DNA from: an uncultured Cellulophaga sp. | GTDB taxonomy: Bacteria; Bacteroidota; Bacteroidia; Flavobacteriales; Flavobacteriaceae | Length of the DNA: 64,000 nt | NCBI GenBank assembly: GCA_947491225.1 | Contig: CANLIE010000006.1 | Span: forward strand, 1-64,000 | Reading direction: 5' to 3' | In this document: one piece after another, positions 23,185-32,391 of the stretch | Position numbering within the stretch: the stretch's first letter is position 1 | How the letters are laid out: every line of letters begins with the position of its first letter | The notes under the pieces: model-generated | What the model was told of the DNA's origin: nothing | Seen by the model: only the letters and a program-made list of their open reading frames with translations | Database searches by the model: none | Made by a program: the position numbers and the translations under genes

Positions 23185-24075
23185 TCAGGTTTTATTATGT
23201 CTTGGTTTCTTTCCGGCGTGTTTCCAGCGTCTGTGTGTCCATAAATAATACTCTGGTTTCTCTTTAATTTGATTTTCTATTAAATGAAGAAACTGTTCTG
23301 TGATTTCATTTTTTTCTGTTTGCTTACCAGAAAGTGTAATGGGTATAAATTCTGCATTGTAATACCCACGCTTAATTTTTGAAACTTTTATAAATACTAC
23401 TGCCAAGTCTAATTTTCTTGCGAGTACTTCAGCACCATTATGTATAGGTACATTATGTCCCATAAAATTATTCCAGTAGACTGCTTTGCCTATATGTGGA
23501 GATTGGTCGCTAACCATACCATATACACCTCTTATATTATTTTTTTCATTGTTAATGACTGTCTTAATTATATCTTTTTGAATAATTGGAATGGTATTCC
23601 ATCTAGAACGCGTTTTCTTAATCCAACGGTCAAAATATTTATTACCAATTTTTTGATAAACCGCATATCCTTTTGAGGCAATATAATTATTTATACTTAC
23701 AGTCCATTCCCAATTTGCATAATGAGAACATACCAACATAATACTTTTATCTTTTTCAATCTTTTTAAGAAGATCTATATTAACTACGTTATATTTTTTT
23801 TTTACACCTTCCTTAGACAAATTCATAGTCTTAACCATTTCCATAAACATATCACACATATGTCTATAAAATTTAATACATATTTCTTTTAGTTCATTTT
23901 CAGTTTTATCAGGAAACGTTAGTTTTAAGTTATTTAGAACTATTTTTTTTCTGTAACCAATGATTCTATAAACAATGAAAAAAATGAAATTAGAAATTCC
24001 ATAAAATGTATGATATGGAAGAATAGATACAATCCAAAGAAATGGGAATATTAAAATAAATATAAGTAACTGCAT
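23185..24075 (-). CDS. Lysophospholipid/lipid A acyltransferase, LpxL/HtrB family
   Basis: A 296-residue protein with one N-terminal membrane anchor (about 1-38, LLIFILIFPFLWIVSILPY) and the LPLAT catalytic block HYANWE (His and Glu of HxxxxE, about 118-123). YGMVSDQSPH and NGAEVLARKLDLAVVF follow as expected. The family transfers secondary acyl chains to lipid A at the inner membrane, and Bacteroidota also use relatives for ornithine or other lipids, so the acceptor is not certain. It is divergent from the rhomboid gene. Confidence 0.88.
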   Translation of the reverse strand: MQLLIFILIFPFLWIVSILPYHTFYGISNFIFFIVYRIIGYRKKIVLNNLKLTFPDKTENELKEICIKFYRHMCDMFMEMVKTMNLSKEGVKKKYNVVNIDLLKKIEKDKSIMLVCSHYANWEWTVSINNYIASKGYAVYQKIGNKYFDRWIKKTRSRWNTIPIIQKDIIKTVINNEKNNIRGVYGMVSDQSPHIGKAVYWNNFMGHNVPIHNGAEVLARKLDLAVVFIKVSKIKRGYYNAEFIPITLSGKQTEKNEITEQFLHLIENQIKEKPEYYLWTHRRWKHAGKKPRHNKT

Positions 24076-24102
24076 TTAAAATAAAATTATGGTAAATATA
24101 AC

Positions 24103-24110
24103 TATATTTG
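24103..24110 (+). promoter_or_regulatory. Promoter -7 box of the rhomboid gene
   Basis: TATATTTG matches TAnnTTTG. Its last bases coincide with a possible TTG start at 24108, which therefore cannot be the real start. Transcription would begin near 24117 and translation at 24132 or 24135. Confidence 0.55.
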
Positions 24111-24131
24111 AGACCAAATATAGTAGTTAAA

Positions 24132-24782
24132 ATGATGAATTTGCATCCGGTTACAATGGTATTGATAGTGGCAAATATTTTAGTGTCTTTAAAAGGATTT
24201 AATGATAAATTATTTTTTGACAGGTATAAATTTGGAATTGGTGCTATTAATGCAGGGCAAAAAGACCGAATGTTTACTTCTGGGTTTTTACATGTAGATA
24301 TATCCCACCTTTTCTTTAATATGTTTACACTTTATTTTTTTGCAAATGTATGTATAGAATGGTTTGGTCCAATTAAATTTATAATTATTTATGTAATTAG
24401 TTTATTGGCAGGTAGTTTATTAGCTCTATTTTTTCATAAAGATGAGCCCTACTATAGTGCAGTTGGGGCTAGCGGTGCAGTAACAGGTGTTTTATATGCT
24501 GCTATTTTATTAGAGCCCAACATGCGTTTAGGTATTATGTTTATACCTATTCCGTTACCAGCTTATGTGTTAGGTATTGGCTATTTGTTATATTCTATAT
24601 ATGGTATGAAAAATAGAGTTGGTAATATAGGGCATACAGCTCATTTTGGAGGGGCAATAGGAGGTTATATTACTACTTTAATTTTTAACCCAGAACTACT
24701 TGTAACAGATACACTTATAGTTGCTTTATTGGCTATACCCATTGTTATCTTATTTATTTTAGCAAAAATGGGCAAAATATAG
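24132..24782 (+). CDS. Rhomboid family intramembrane serine protease
   Basis: A 216-residue protein with six membrane segments. The catalytic Ser is in GASGAVTG (after EPYYSAV) and the catalytic His in HTAHFGGAIGG. An HVDISHLFFNMFTLYFF segment matches the conserved second transmembrane region. Two adjacent ATG codons are at 24132 and 24135; a TTG start at 24108 falls in the promoter box and is rejected. Rhomboids cut membrane proteins within the bilayer; the substrate is unknown. Confidence 0.9.
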   Translation: MMNLHPVTMVLIVANILVSLKGFNDKLFFDRYKFGIGAINAGQKDRMFTSGFLHVDISHLFFNMFTLYFFANVCIEWFGPIKFIIIYVISLLAGSLLALFFHKDEPYYSAVGASGAVTGVLYAAILLEPNMRLGIMFIPIPLPAYVLGIGYLLYSIYGMKNRVGNIGHTAHFGGAIGGYITTLIFNPELLVTDTLIVALLAIPIVILFILAKMGKI

Positions 24783-24900
24783 TTGCTTATCTTTAATAAT
24801 GTATATTACAACGAATTAAGTACTGAGAATTTGATTGGTATGTAATAAGTAGATTATTTTTACGTTATAATTATCTCAAATAATTAACAACCTACTTATT

Positions 24901-26538
24901 ATGAAGTTTAAATATTTACTTTTTTCTACGGCTATTGCCCTAGGGTTTGTTGCCTGTAGCGATGAAACTACTCTACATAACGAAGCTAAAGGTTTAGCAG
25001 AGTTAGAAGTTAATCAAGAAAATCTTATAAATAGTATTGTTTTTGATAATGCTGGTGTTTTAGGTGTTTTTGAAGAAAATAATACATCTGGAAAATTCTC
25101 AAAAGAAGAACCTAATCTAGCAGGTGACTATCCTCTTACATTAATAGCTCAGGTAGAACCACCTTCTTATAAGGGTAATGAAAATTTAGCAGCTACACAC
25201 GTTGCAATAGAAGGTGACTTTGCCTATGTGTCTTATAATACACAAAATGAACCTTATGCAGGAGCTGTAGATATTATAGATGTTAGTAATCCTCATAATC
25301 CAAAAGTATCTGCCCGTTTAAATTATACAAATGCAGACATCAACTCCATCACTGTAGAAAATGGATATGTATACGTAGCAGGTAGCGTAGATTCTGAGTT
25401 GTCCGTTAGAGCCACAGAAAATTCATTTGTAGCCAAAATTGCAATAAACAATGGCAGATTTGATTTGAATAATATTACATACGGTTTTCAAAAAGGAAAA
25501 GCAGGTACAGATGTTGCTTTATATAGAAACAATGTAATTGCTACTAGTGGTAAAGAAGGAACCTTAACTATATACAAGAAATCTGATTTAGCGATAGAGA
25601 GTCAAATAATTTCTGATAATTTACTTTCTATAGCAATGCATAATGACAATATAGCAGTTTTAGATGGTGATTTTGGTGTTACACTGTATGACAATAACTT
25701 TAATGAGTTAAAAACAATTGAAATAGATACTGACTTAGGAATTGGCTCAAAAAAGAATATGGATTTTACAGATACTAAAATACTTGTTCCTGAAGCCAAT
25801 AAGGGTGTAGGTGTTTATAATTTTTCAACAGGTGAACATATTAAATATATTCCAGTATCAATTCATCCAGATGCAAGTGCAAATAGTGATAATGTTACTA
25901 ATGCCATTTCTAAGAATGGAGATATTGTAATGATTGCCAACGGTGCATCAGGATTATGTCTTGCAGAAGAAAAAAATGGTGAATTAAAAGTATTTGGTAT
26001 AATTGACATAGAAGGTTCTGTTAATTATGTAAATACCAAGGGAGATTATGTTTTTGCAGCCTCGGGTAGAGAAGGTTTACAAATAATAAAATTAAATAGG
26101 CCTACAGAAAGTTTAGAAACAAAATGTTATGGTTTAGATGAATATAGAGGTAGTTCTAATTTAAATGTTGGTGGAAAAGATATAAGGCAATATACAGGGT
26201 CAAAAAGATTTAATAATGTTTCTGTAAGTGGACAACTATTGTTATGTGGTTCTTGGACATCAAGATATAGTACCGTGATACAAGATGGTGCATTATTTGA
26301 AATGAGAGGTACTTATTCACTTGCAAGTAATAATAGACGCAGAAATTTAATAATAAAACAAGGTGCAACGGTAAAAATAGAAGGTAGTATTACTATTTAT
26401 GGCGATGTTATATTAGAAGACGGAGCTACATTAAAATTTATAGGAGAAAATTCCGTTATTAATGTATTTGGTAAAGTTGAAAAATCTGATACAGCAACTG
26501 TATTAGGAAACTATACTGATGTTCAAGATAAGTTTTAA
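24901..26538 (+). CDS. LVIVD-repeat lipoprotein with C-terminal beta-helix-like region
   Basis: A 545-residue protein with a lipoprotein signal (lipobox GFVAC, Cys 19). Residues about 90-400 contain beta-propeller-like repeats, with the LVIVD type clearest at VDIIDVSNPHNPKVSARLN and later at LQIIKLNRP. The C-terminal 130 residues change character: repeated short strands with IIKQGATVKIEGSITIYGD and VILEDGATLKFIG, like a small right-handed beta-helix. Function is unknown; LVIVD lipoproteins of Bacteroidota are outer-membrane or surface proteins. It stands alone and is followed by a strong terminator. Confidence 0.75.
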   Translation: MKFKYLLFSTAIALGFVACSDETTLHNEAKGLAELEVNQENLINSIVFDNAGVLGVFEENNTSGKFSKEEPNLAGDYPLTLIAQVEPPSYKGNENLAATHVAIEGDFAYVSYNTQNEPYAGAVDIIDVSNPHNPKVSARLNYTNADINSITVENGYVYVAGSVDSELSVRATENSFVAKIAINNGRFDLNNITYGFQKGKAGTDVALYRNNVIATSGKEGTLTIYKKSDLAIESQIISDNLLSIAMHNDNIAVLDGDFGVTLYDNNFNELKTIEIDTDLGIGSKKNMDFTDTKILVPEANKGVGVYNFSTGEHIKYIPVSIHPDASANSDNVTNAISKNGDIVMIANGASGLCLAEEKNGELKVFGIIDIEGSVNYVNTKGDYVFAASGREGLQIIKLNRPTESLETKCYGLDEYRGSSNLNVGGKDIRQYTGSKRFNNVSVSGQLLLCGSWTSRYSTVIQDGALFEMRGTYSLASNNRRRNLIIKQGATVKIEGSITIYGDVILEDGATLKFIGENSVINVFGKVEKSDTATVLGNYTDVQDKF

Positions 26539-26557
26539 GTTTATCATATAATAAACT

Positions 26558-26593
26558 AAAAAGCCCGAAACATATTATGTTTCGGGCTTTTTT
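26558..26593. terminator. Bidirectional terminator between convergent genes
   Basis: AAAAAGCCCGAAACAT and ATGTTTCGGGCTTTTT form a 16-bp stem around a short loop. A-runs on one side and T-runs on the other serve both the LVIVD gene and the TlpA-like gene. Confidence 0.9.
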
Positions 26594-26609
26594 GATTTAA
26601 ATTAAAAAA

Positions 26610-27719
26610 TTACTGTAGTAATTCAGCAATTTTATCTTCTAACTGTTGCCCTCTTAAATTCTTGGCAACAATTATTCCTTTTTCATCTAAAATAAAAGTA
26701 GCTGGTATTGAATTAACATTGTATAGTCTAGCAATTTCATCAAAATATTTCACATTAGAAACATGATTCCAAGTTAAGCTGTCTTCCTTTATAGCATTTT
26801 TCCATTCGTCTGCATTCCTGTCTAAAGAAACTCCTAAAATGTTTAATCCTTTGTCATGGTATTTATTATAAATTTTTACAATATTAGGATTCTCAAGTCT
26901 ACAAGGTTTACACCAACCAGCCCAAAAGTCTACTATAGTAATCTTACCCAAAGCATCTTTTAAAGCCAAAGTATCACCTTTAGGTGTAGGAGCACTAAAT
27001 TCTGGTGCTTTAGATCCAATAGCCGAATTTTTTGTTTTTTCTAACGCATCTAAAATTGATTTTGCAGCTTTAGTATTTTTTACTTCATCAGAAAAATTAT
27101 TTATCATTTCGGAAACTTCTTCATCACTCAATATTTTTCTAGAATAAAAATTAGATAGAATTAATGGAGAAATAGCTGCATTAGGGTTTTCTTTTATAAA
27201 AGAAATTTCATATTTTTTACCTTCTTCTTGTATTTCTTGCATTTCTTCTTTTAATGCATTTACGGTAGCTGTATCTTTAGCCATAGCTGCATTTTGATAA
27301 TCTTTTTGAATAGACATCATTTTCTTGCCAATTTCATTAGAACCTTTCAAAAAATTTACAAACAAATTATTTTGTGTCATTCCAGACATAGTGGCATCCA
27401 TAAGACTGTCTTTGTGTGCAGATAAATCTATAGTTCCATTCTCAGCAAATACTAATAAGTTACCTCTAACTTTTTCTATAAAAATATAATAAGGGTCTAA
27501 TGTTTTAGGAGTATTTCCTGTAAACACAAACTTACCTTCTGTAACAGTTACAGTATCTATTTCTTTAATGGTATTGTTTTCTCCAGCAGTTTTTAAATAT
27601 ACCTTGGTACCATCAGCTATATCTCCTCTTAAATTACCATTTATAACAAATTGATCTTCTTTTTTTCCACAAGCAATTACTAAGAAAGTAATTGTTAGTG
27701 TTATTACTAATTTTTTCAT
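26610..27719 (-). CDS. TlpA-like thioredoxin lipoprotein with DUF4369 domain
   Basis: A 369-residue protein with a lipobox (LVIAC, Cys 17). Residues about 25-110 fit the DUF4369 domain (FVINGNLRGDIADGTKVYL and GKFVFTG). A helical middle part follows, and from about 230 there is a TlpA/AhpC-TSA thioredoxin domain with WAGWCKPCRLENP (redox CxxC = CKPC). This architecture is common in Bacteroidota and is used for periplasmic thiol exchange. It has its own TAnnTTTG box (27741-27748) and stands between two terminators. Confidence 0.9.
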   Translation of the reverse strand: MKKLVITLTITFLVIACGKKEDQFVINGNLRGDIADGTKVYLKTAGENNTIKEIDTVTVTEGKFVFTGNTPKTLDPYYIFIEKVRGNLLVFAENGTIDLSAHKDSLMDATMSGMTQNNLFVNFLKGSNEIGKKMMSIQKDYQNAAMAKDTATVNALKEEMQEIQEEGKKYEISFIKENPNAAISPLILSNFYSRKILSDEEVSEMINNFSDEVKNTKAAKSILDALEKTKNSAIGSKAPEFSAPTPKGDTLALKDALGKITIVDFWAGWCKPCRLENPNIVKIYNKYHDKGLNILGVSLDRNADEWKNAIKEDSLTWNHVSNVKYFDEIARLYNVNSIPATFILDEKGIIVAKNLRGQQLEDKIAELLQ

Positions 27720-27740
27720 TATGTTTTGTTTTTAGAAATG

Positions 27741-27748
27741 CAAATGTA
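27741..27748 (-). promoter_or_regulatory. Promoter -7 box of the TlpA-like gene
   Basis: On the minus strand TACATTTG matches TAnnTTTG, about 22 bases before the start codon. Confidence 0.5.
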
Positions 27749-27764
27749 ATTAAACTCAATTCAT

Positions 27765-27804
27765 AAAAAAAAGCCCTTAACAATTTTAGAGGCTAAGCGC
27801 TTTT
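27765..27804 (-). terminator. Probable terminator of the outer-membrane barrel gene
   Basis: On the minus strand AAAAGCGCTTA and TTAAGGGCTTTT form an imperfect stem (one mismatch) followed by a run of T, 17 bases after the stop codon at 27821. Confidence 0.65.
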
Positions 27805-27820
27805 ATATTTTTTTAAAAAA

Positions 27821-28336
27821 TTAAAATTTGTATCGTATGCCAAGGGCTATATCAAAGTCAAAATTATCACTAAAATGTTTATAGCCAGTTAAGCCAACTT
27901 CTGGTCTTATGTCTAGTGATACAAGTAATGGAAAATCAAAATTATATTCAATACCAACATCACCTGCAACAAAAATAAATAATCCGCCATCTGGAGTTCT
28001 AATATCTGAGGGATCATTAGGGTTTGCTATAGGTTCAAAATTAACATTGCCTAAACCAGCACCTACTCCATAATACCAGTTAAAACCTGCGTCAATTTCA
28101 TGAATCCACTGGTGAATACCAGAAAGTTTTAATGCATTATAATTTCTACTATCTCGCCAACCTAAATTAGCTTCTAGACGTGTTATTCTTGTTAGGCTTT
28201 TTTGGTAAGATAGTTCTGCACCAAAGCCTTTACTATCTCCTAACCTTAAACCAGCTGTATGATCTGCTATGTCTTGTGCACTTAATGTTACTGTTATAAA
28301 AAAAACAAATAATGGAATTACTTTTAATATTTTCAT
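27821..28336 (-). CDS. Small outer-membrane beta-barrel protein
   Basis: A 171-residue protein with a signal peptide (cut near LSAQD). It has alternating hydrophobic strands and ends in ALGIRYKF, a C-terminal aromatic typical for barrels recognised by the BAM machinery. AGLRLGDSKGFGAELSYQKSL, GFNWYYGVGAGLG and DIRPEVGLTGY are strand-turn-strand blocks of the small porin-like/OmpA-type eight-stranded barrels. No function beyond that can be assigned. It is a single gene with its own promoter box and terminator. Confidence 0.75.
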   Translation of the reverse strand: MKILKVIPLFVFFITVTLSAQDIADHTAGLRLGDSKGFGAELSYQKSLTRITRLEANLGWRDSRNYNALKLSGIHQWIHEIDAGFNWYYGVGAGLGNVNFEPIANPNDPSDIRTPDGGLFIFVAGDVGIEYNFDFPLLVSLDIRPEVGLTGYKHFSDNFDFDIALGIRYKF

Positions 28337-28358
28337 AATACTTATAATAAATTTGATG

Positions 28359-28366
28359 CAAAAATA
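28359..28366 (-). promoter_or_regulatory. Promoter -7 box of the barrel protein gene
   Basis: On the minus strand TATTTTTG matches TAnnTTTG, 22 bases before the start codon at 28336. Confidence 0.5.
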
Positions 28367-28429
28367 TGATGTTTAAATCACTATTACGTTAATAAAAACT
28401 TAATTTAGATTTTCAAAAACTATACCAAG

Positions 28430-31336
28430 TTGAATATAGAATTATTAAAGAGTTTAAAAAAAGATTTAGAAGGAGAGTTATTTTTTGATAAACTAGCAAA
28501 AACTTTGTATGCTACAGATGCTTCAGTTTACCGTAAGATACCCACTGCTGTTGCATTTCCTAAAAATAATACTGACATAAAAAAATTAATAGGTTTTGCA
28601 TCCAAAAATAAAATTGGATTAATACCTAGGACAGCTGGCACTTCTTTAGCTGGTCAATGCGTTGGAGACGGTATTGTAGTTGATGTATCTAAACATTTTA
28701 CATTAATACTTGACTTAGATAAAGAAAAAAAACAAATAAAAGTACAGCCTGGAGTAATAAGAGATGAATTAAACCTCTACTTGGCTCCTTATGGTTTGTT
28801 TTTTGGTCCTAACACCTCTACATCTAATAGATGTATGATAGGAGGTATGGTTGGCAATAATTCTTCAGGAACTACCTCTATACAATATGGAGTAACCAGA
28901 GATAAAATTGTAGCGATGAAAACCATCTTATCTGATGGTAGTGACGCTAGTTTTTCTTTTTTAAATGAAGAAAGTTTTCATAAGAAAAGAGAAATGAATT
29001 CTCTGGAAGGAAGACTTTATAATAATATATATAATGAACTAATTAGTAAAGAAACTCAACAAGAAATAAAAGAACAATTTCCCAAGTCATCCATTCATAG
29101 GAGAAATACAGGCTATGCGGTAGATGAGTTATTACGTAATTCAATTTTTGGTAGTGAGGGCAAGTTTAATATGTGCAATTTATTGAGTGGAAGTGAAGGT
29201 ACTTTGGCTTTTACTATCGAAATAACCTTACAATTGGATGATGTGCCACCAAAATATGCAGCAATGGTAGCTACACACTACAAATCTTTAGAAGATTGTT
29301 TGTCAGATGTAGCACCAGTAATGCAGCATAAATTGCACCTTTGCGAGATGATGGATAAGGTAATTCTTGATTGTACTAAAAATAATAGAACACAATTGGC
29401 AAATAGGTTTTTTGTAGAAGGAAATCCTGACGGTATATTAATGCTAGAAGTTAATGCACACTCAGAATCTGAATTGCAAGAACAAATAGATGCATTATTA
29501 GAAACAATAAGAATCTCTGGTCTAAGTTATGCCAGTCCTGTTTTATATGGAGATGATATTAAAAAAGCAATTGAACTACGTAAGGCAGGTCTTGGTCTTT
29601 TAGGGAATATGATTGGAGATAAAAAGGCAGTTGCTTGTATAGAAGATACTGCAGTTGCTTTAGAAGATTTAAAAGATTTTATAGGAGAGTTTACTCAAAT
29701 TATGAAAGGCTATAATCAAAAAGCAGTATATTATGCACATGCAGGTGCTGGGGAATTGCATTTGCGTCCAATCTTAAACTTAAAAAAGAGTGAAGATGTA
29801 AAATTATTTAGGGAAATTACTACAGATGTAGCTAAACTAACTAAGAAATATAGAGGTTCTTTTAGCGGAGAACATGGCGACGGAATTGTACGTGCCGAGT
29901 TTATACCATTAATGATTGGGGATAAAAATTATGAGTTATTAAGACGTATAAAATCATATTTTGATCCTAAAGGAATTTTTAATCCAGGTAAAATAGTGGA
30001 TTCATATCCAATGGATAAATCTCTTAGATATGAAATAGATAGAAAGGAACCAGAGATTAATACCTTGCTAGATTTTTCAGATAGTGAAGGAATTTTAAAA
30101 GCTGCAGAAAAATGTAATGGTAGTGGAGATTGTAGAAAAACACATAAAATGTCTGGAGCTATGTGTCCTAGCTATCACGTTACTAAAAATGAAAAGGATA
30201 CAACCAGAGGAAGAGCAAATGCATTACGGGAATTATTAACAATTACGACTGAAACAAATAAATTTAATCAAAAAGAGCTAAAAGAAGTTTTTGATCTTTG
30301 TTTAAGTTGTAAGGCTTGTTCCAGTGAATGCCCCAGTAATGTAGATATAGCTACGTTAAAAACAGAGTTTGCATATCAATACCAAGAAGAGAATGGATAT
30401 TCTTTTAGAAGTAGACTTTTTGCATACAATACCAAACTAAATAGGCTAGGGAGTAAAATGCCCGTTGTAACTAATTTTATGTTTAACTCTTCACTATTTG
30501 GGGGATTACTTAAAAGCATTAGCGGAGTAGCTTCTCAAAGAAGCCTACCAAATGTATCTAATTTTAATTTTGATAAGTATCTAAATCAATCTAATGCATC
30601 TAAAGAGAAAGCAAAGTTAAAAGTGGTTTTGTACATAGATGAATTTACAAAATACTTAGATACGGATTTAGGTAAAGATGCTATTGATGTATTAACTAAA
30701 TTAGGCTACAATGTAGAACTGTTTTATGCAGAGAGCGGGCGAACGTTTATCTCAAAAGGTTTTTTGAAACAAGCAAAGAAGATTGCCACGAAAAATGTAG
30801 AAAATTTAAAAAAATATGTAGAAAAAGGTATTTCCATAGTTGGTTTAGAACCATCAGCTATATTAACATTTAGAGATGAATATAAAAGATTAGTTAAAGA
30901 TACTTCTACAGTAGCCTTAATTGCAAAACATTCTTTTCTTATTGAAGAATTCTTATCCGCTGAAATTTTAAATGGCAACATTAAAAAAGAACAATTTACC
31001 AATGAAAAAAGAACAGTTAAAATTCATAATCACTGCCATCAAAAATCATTAAGTAACCAGAAGGTAACTTTTGATATACTAAATTTACCAGAAAACTATT
31101 CTGTATCCATTATTAGTTCTGGTTGTTGTGGTATGGCGGGTTCATTTGGGTATGAAAAGGAACATTATGAAATTAGTATGGCTGTAGGTGACCTTAAACT
31201 ATTTCCAACCATAAAAAAATCTAATGAAGATGTAATAATTTCAGCTAATGGCACCAGTTGTAGGCATCAAATACAAGACGGTACAAAGCGAAGAGCTAAA
31301 CACCCCATAACAATATTAAAAGAAGCTTTAATTTAA
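28430..31336 (+). CDS. FAD-binding and Fe-S-binding dehydrogenase (D-lactate/2-hydroxyglutarate dehydrogenase type)
   Basis: A 968-residue fusion starting at TTG. The N-terminal FAD-binding 4 domain (about 30-250) has IPRTAGTSLAGQ and GGMVGNNSSGT, and the FAD-linked oxidase C-terminal domain (about 260-535) has HAGAGELHLRP and GEHGDGIVRAEF. A ferredoxin-like part (about 560-660) has CNGSGDCR and CLSCKACSSECPSNVD. The C-terminal CCG-type cysteine-rich region has HNHCHQKSL and SGCCGMAGSFGY. This layout matches YdiJ-like enzymes that oxidise D-2-hydroxy acids and pass electrons to the membrane; the exact substrate is not set by sequence. Its end overlaps the convergent phosphoesterase gene by nine bases. 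Confidence 0.88.
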   Translation: MNIELLKSLKKDLEGELFFDKLAKTLYATDASVYRKIPTAVAFPKNNTDIKKLIGFASKNKIGLIPRTAGTSLAGQCVGDGIVVDVSKHFTLILDLDKEKKQIKVQPGVIRDELNLYLAPYGLFFGPNTSTSNRCMIGGMVGNNSSGTTSIQYGVTRDKIVAMKTILSDGSDASFSFLNEESFHKKREMNSLEGRLYNNIYNELISKETQQEIKEQFPKSSIHRRNTGYAVDELLRNSIFGSEGKFNMCNLLSGSEGTLAFTIEITLQLDDVPPKYAAMVATHYKSLEDCLSDVAPVMQHKLHLCEMMDKVILDCTKNNRTQLANRFFVEGNPDGILMLEVNAHSESELQEQIDALLETIRISGLSYASPVLYGDDIKKAIELRKAGLGLLGNMIGDKKAVACIEDTAVALEDLKDFIGEFTQIMKGYNQKAVYYAHAGAGELHLRPILNLKKSEDVKLFREITTDVAKLTKKYRGSFSGEHGDGIVRAEFIPLMIGDKNYELLRRIKSYFDPKGIFNPGKIVDSYPMDKSLRYEIDRKEPEINTLLDFSDSEGILKAAEKCNGSGDCRKTHKMSGAMCPSYHVTKNEKDTTRGRANALRELLTITTETNKFNQKELKEVFDLCLSCKACSSECPSNVDIATLKTEFAYQYQEENGYSFRSRLFAYNTKLNRLGSKMPVVTNFMFNSSLFGGLLKSISGVASQRSLPNVSNFNFDKYLNQSNASKEKAKLKVVLYIDEFTKYLDTDLGKDAIDVLTKLGYNVELFYAESGRTFISKGFLKQAKKIATKNVENLKKYVEKGISIVGLEPSAILTFRDEYKRLVKDTSTVALIAKHSFLIEEFLSAEILNGNIKKEQFTNEKRTVKIHNHCHQKSLSNQKVTFDILNLPENYSVSIISSGCCGMAGSFGYEKEHYEISMAVGDLKLFPTIKKSNEDVIISANGTSCRHQIQDGTKRRAKHPITILKEALI

Positions 31337-32218
31337 AGGATTATTATTATTACTTGGTATTGTATCTGTATTAGTATTGTCTTCTTTTGAAATATTGATG
31401 TTACTAGTTATGGAGTTAATCAACTCTTGAATATCCATATTTTTTAATTCTTCATCAGCAAAGAATGGAGAAAGTTTATCATGGTTATATTGATATAATT
31501 TCCAGCGTTTAAAAGAGTATTCCAATGCTGTTAGATTCTCTACCCAATCCCCAGAATTTAAATAGGTGCAACTACCATATTTATTTTCACGTATTTCCTT
31601 TTTTGGTTGATGAATGTGTCCACAAGCAACATAATCATAACCATTCTCAATAGCAAGGTTTATGGCAGTTTCTTCAAAATTACTTATATATTTAACAGCT
31701 CCTTTTACACTGTTTTTTATTTTTTTGGATAGTGAGTATCTCTCTCTACCTAATTTTACCAATCCCCAATTTAAAGCCCTATTTATTAATATTAAAAGGT
31801 CATAACCTTTACCTCCTAATTTTGCCAGCCATTTTGCACTTGTTACAGAAGCATCAAAAACATCACCATGAAAAAACCAAGCTTTTTTTCCATCTAAGTT
31901 TAACACTAATTTATCTACTATTTGAAAATAGCCCATAGTAGAACCACTAAACTTACGTAACATTTCATCATGGTTTCCTGTTATATAATGAACTTGCACC
32001 CCTTTAGAGGCCATACCTATTATTTTTTTTAAAACCTTCATATGAGAGGCAGGAAAATAGCGTTTACTAAATTGCCAAATATCAATTATATCACCATTTA
32101 GTATTAGTATTTTGGGATCTATACTATTTAAATATATCAAGACTTCATCAGCATGACAGCCATAAGTGCCTAAATGAACATCAGAAATTACAGCAACATC
32201 TATTTTTCTTTTCTTCAT
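31328..32218 (-). CDS. LpxH-like metallophosphoesterase (UDP-2,3-diacylglucosamine diphosphatase family)
   Basis: A 296-residue protein from ATG 32218 (MKKRKIDVAVISDVHLG); an upstream start at 32245 adds nine residues. Calcineurin-type metal motifs are in order: DVHLG, GDIIDIW, GNHDE and CGHIHQP. In Bacteroidota this family hydrolyses UDP-2,3-diacylglucosamine to lipid X in lipid A synthesis, in place of enterobacterial LpxH. The C-terminal 35 residues are a low-complexity Asn/Thr tail. It overlaps the FAD dehydrogenase gene tail to tail. Confidence 0.85.
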   Translation of the reverse strand: MKKRKIDVAVISDVHLGTYGCHADEVLIYLNSIDPKILILNGDIIDIWQFSKRYFPASHMKVLKKIIGMASKGVQVHYITGNHDEMLRKFSGSTMGYFQIVDKLVLNLDGKKAWFFHGDVFDASVTSAKWLAKLGGKGYDLLILINRALNWGLVKLGRERYSLSKKIKNSVKGAVKYISNFEETAINLAIENGYDYVACGHIHQPKKEIRENKYGSCTYLNSGDWVENLTALEYSFKRWKLYQYNHDKLSPFFADEELKNMDIQELINSITSNINISKEDNTNTDTIPSNNNNPLN

Positions 32219-32325
32219 AAAATACAGTTTATACAAACTAAGCATTTAAATGTAAACTGAACATGAACAACTTATGAATATTTTATGATGATACTGTTAA
32301 GTGTATATTAAGGTATATCTAAATT

Positions 32326-32355
32326 TTTGATTCTCTTGCTTATGATTTACCTTTG
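32326..32355 (+). promoter_or_regulatory. Strong Bacteroidota-type promoter of aroC
   Basis: TTTG (32326-32329), 18 bases, then TACCTTTG (32348-32355): an exact fit to TTTG-N17-23-TAnnTTTG. The start codon follows 36 bases later. Confidence 0.75.
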
Positions 32356-32391
32356 ATGAATTAATGTAATGTACCAATTAATTTATATTCG

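Noticed and set aside
24108-24131. TTG start for the rhomboid gene
   Set aside because: The TTG is part of the -7 box TATATTTG, so it would not be in the transcript.
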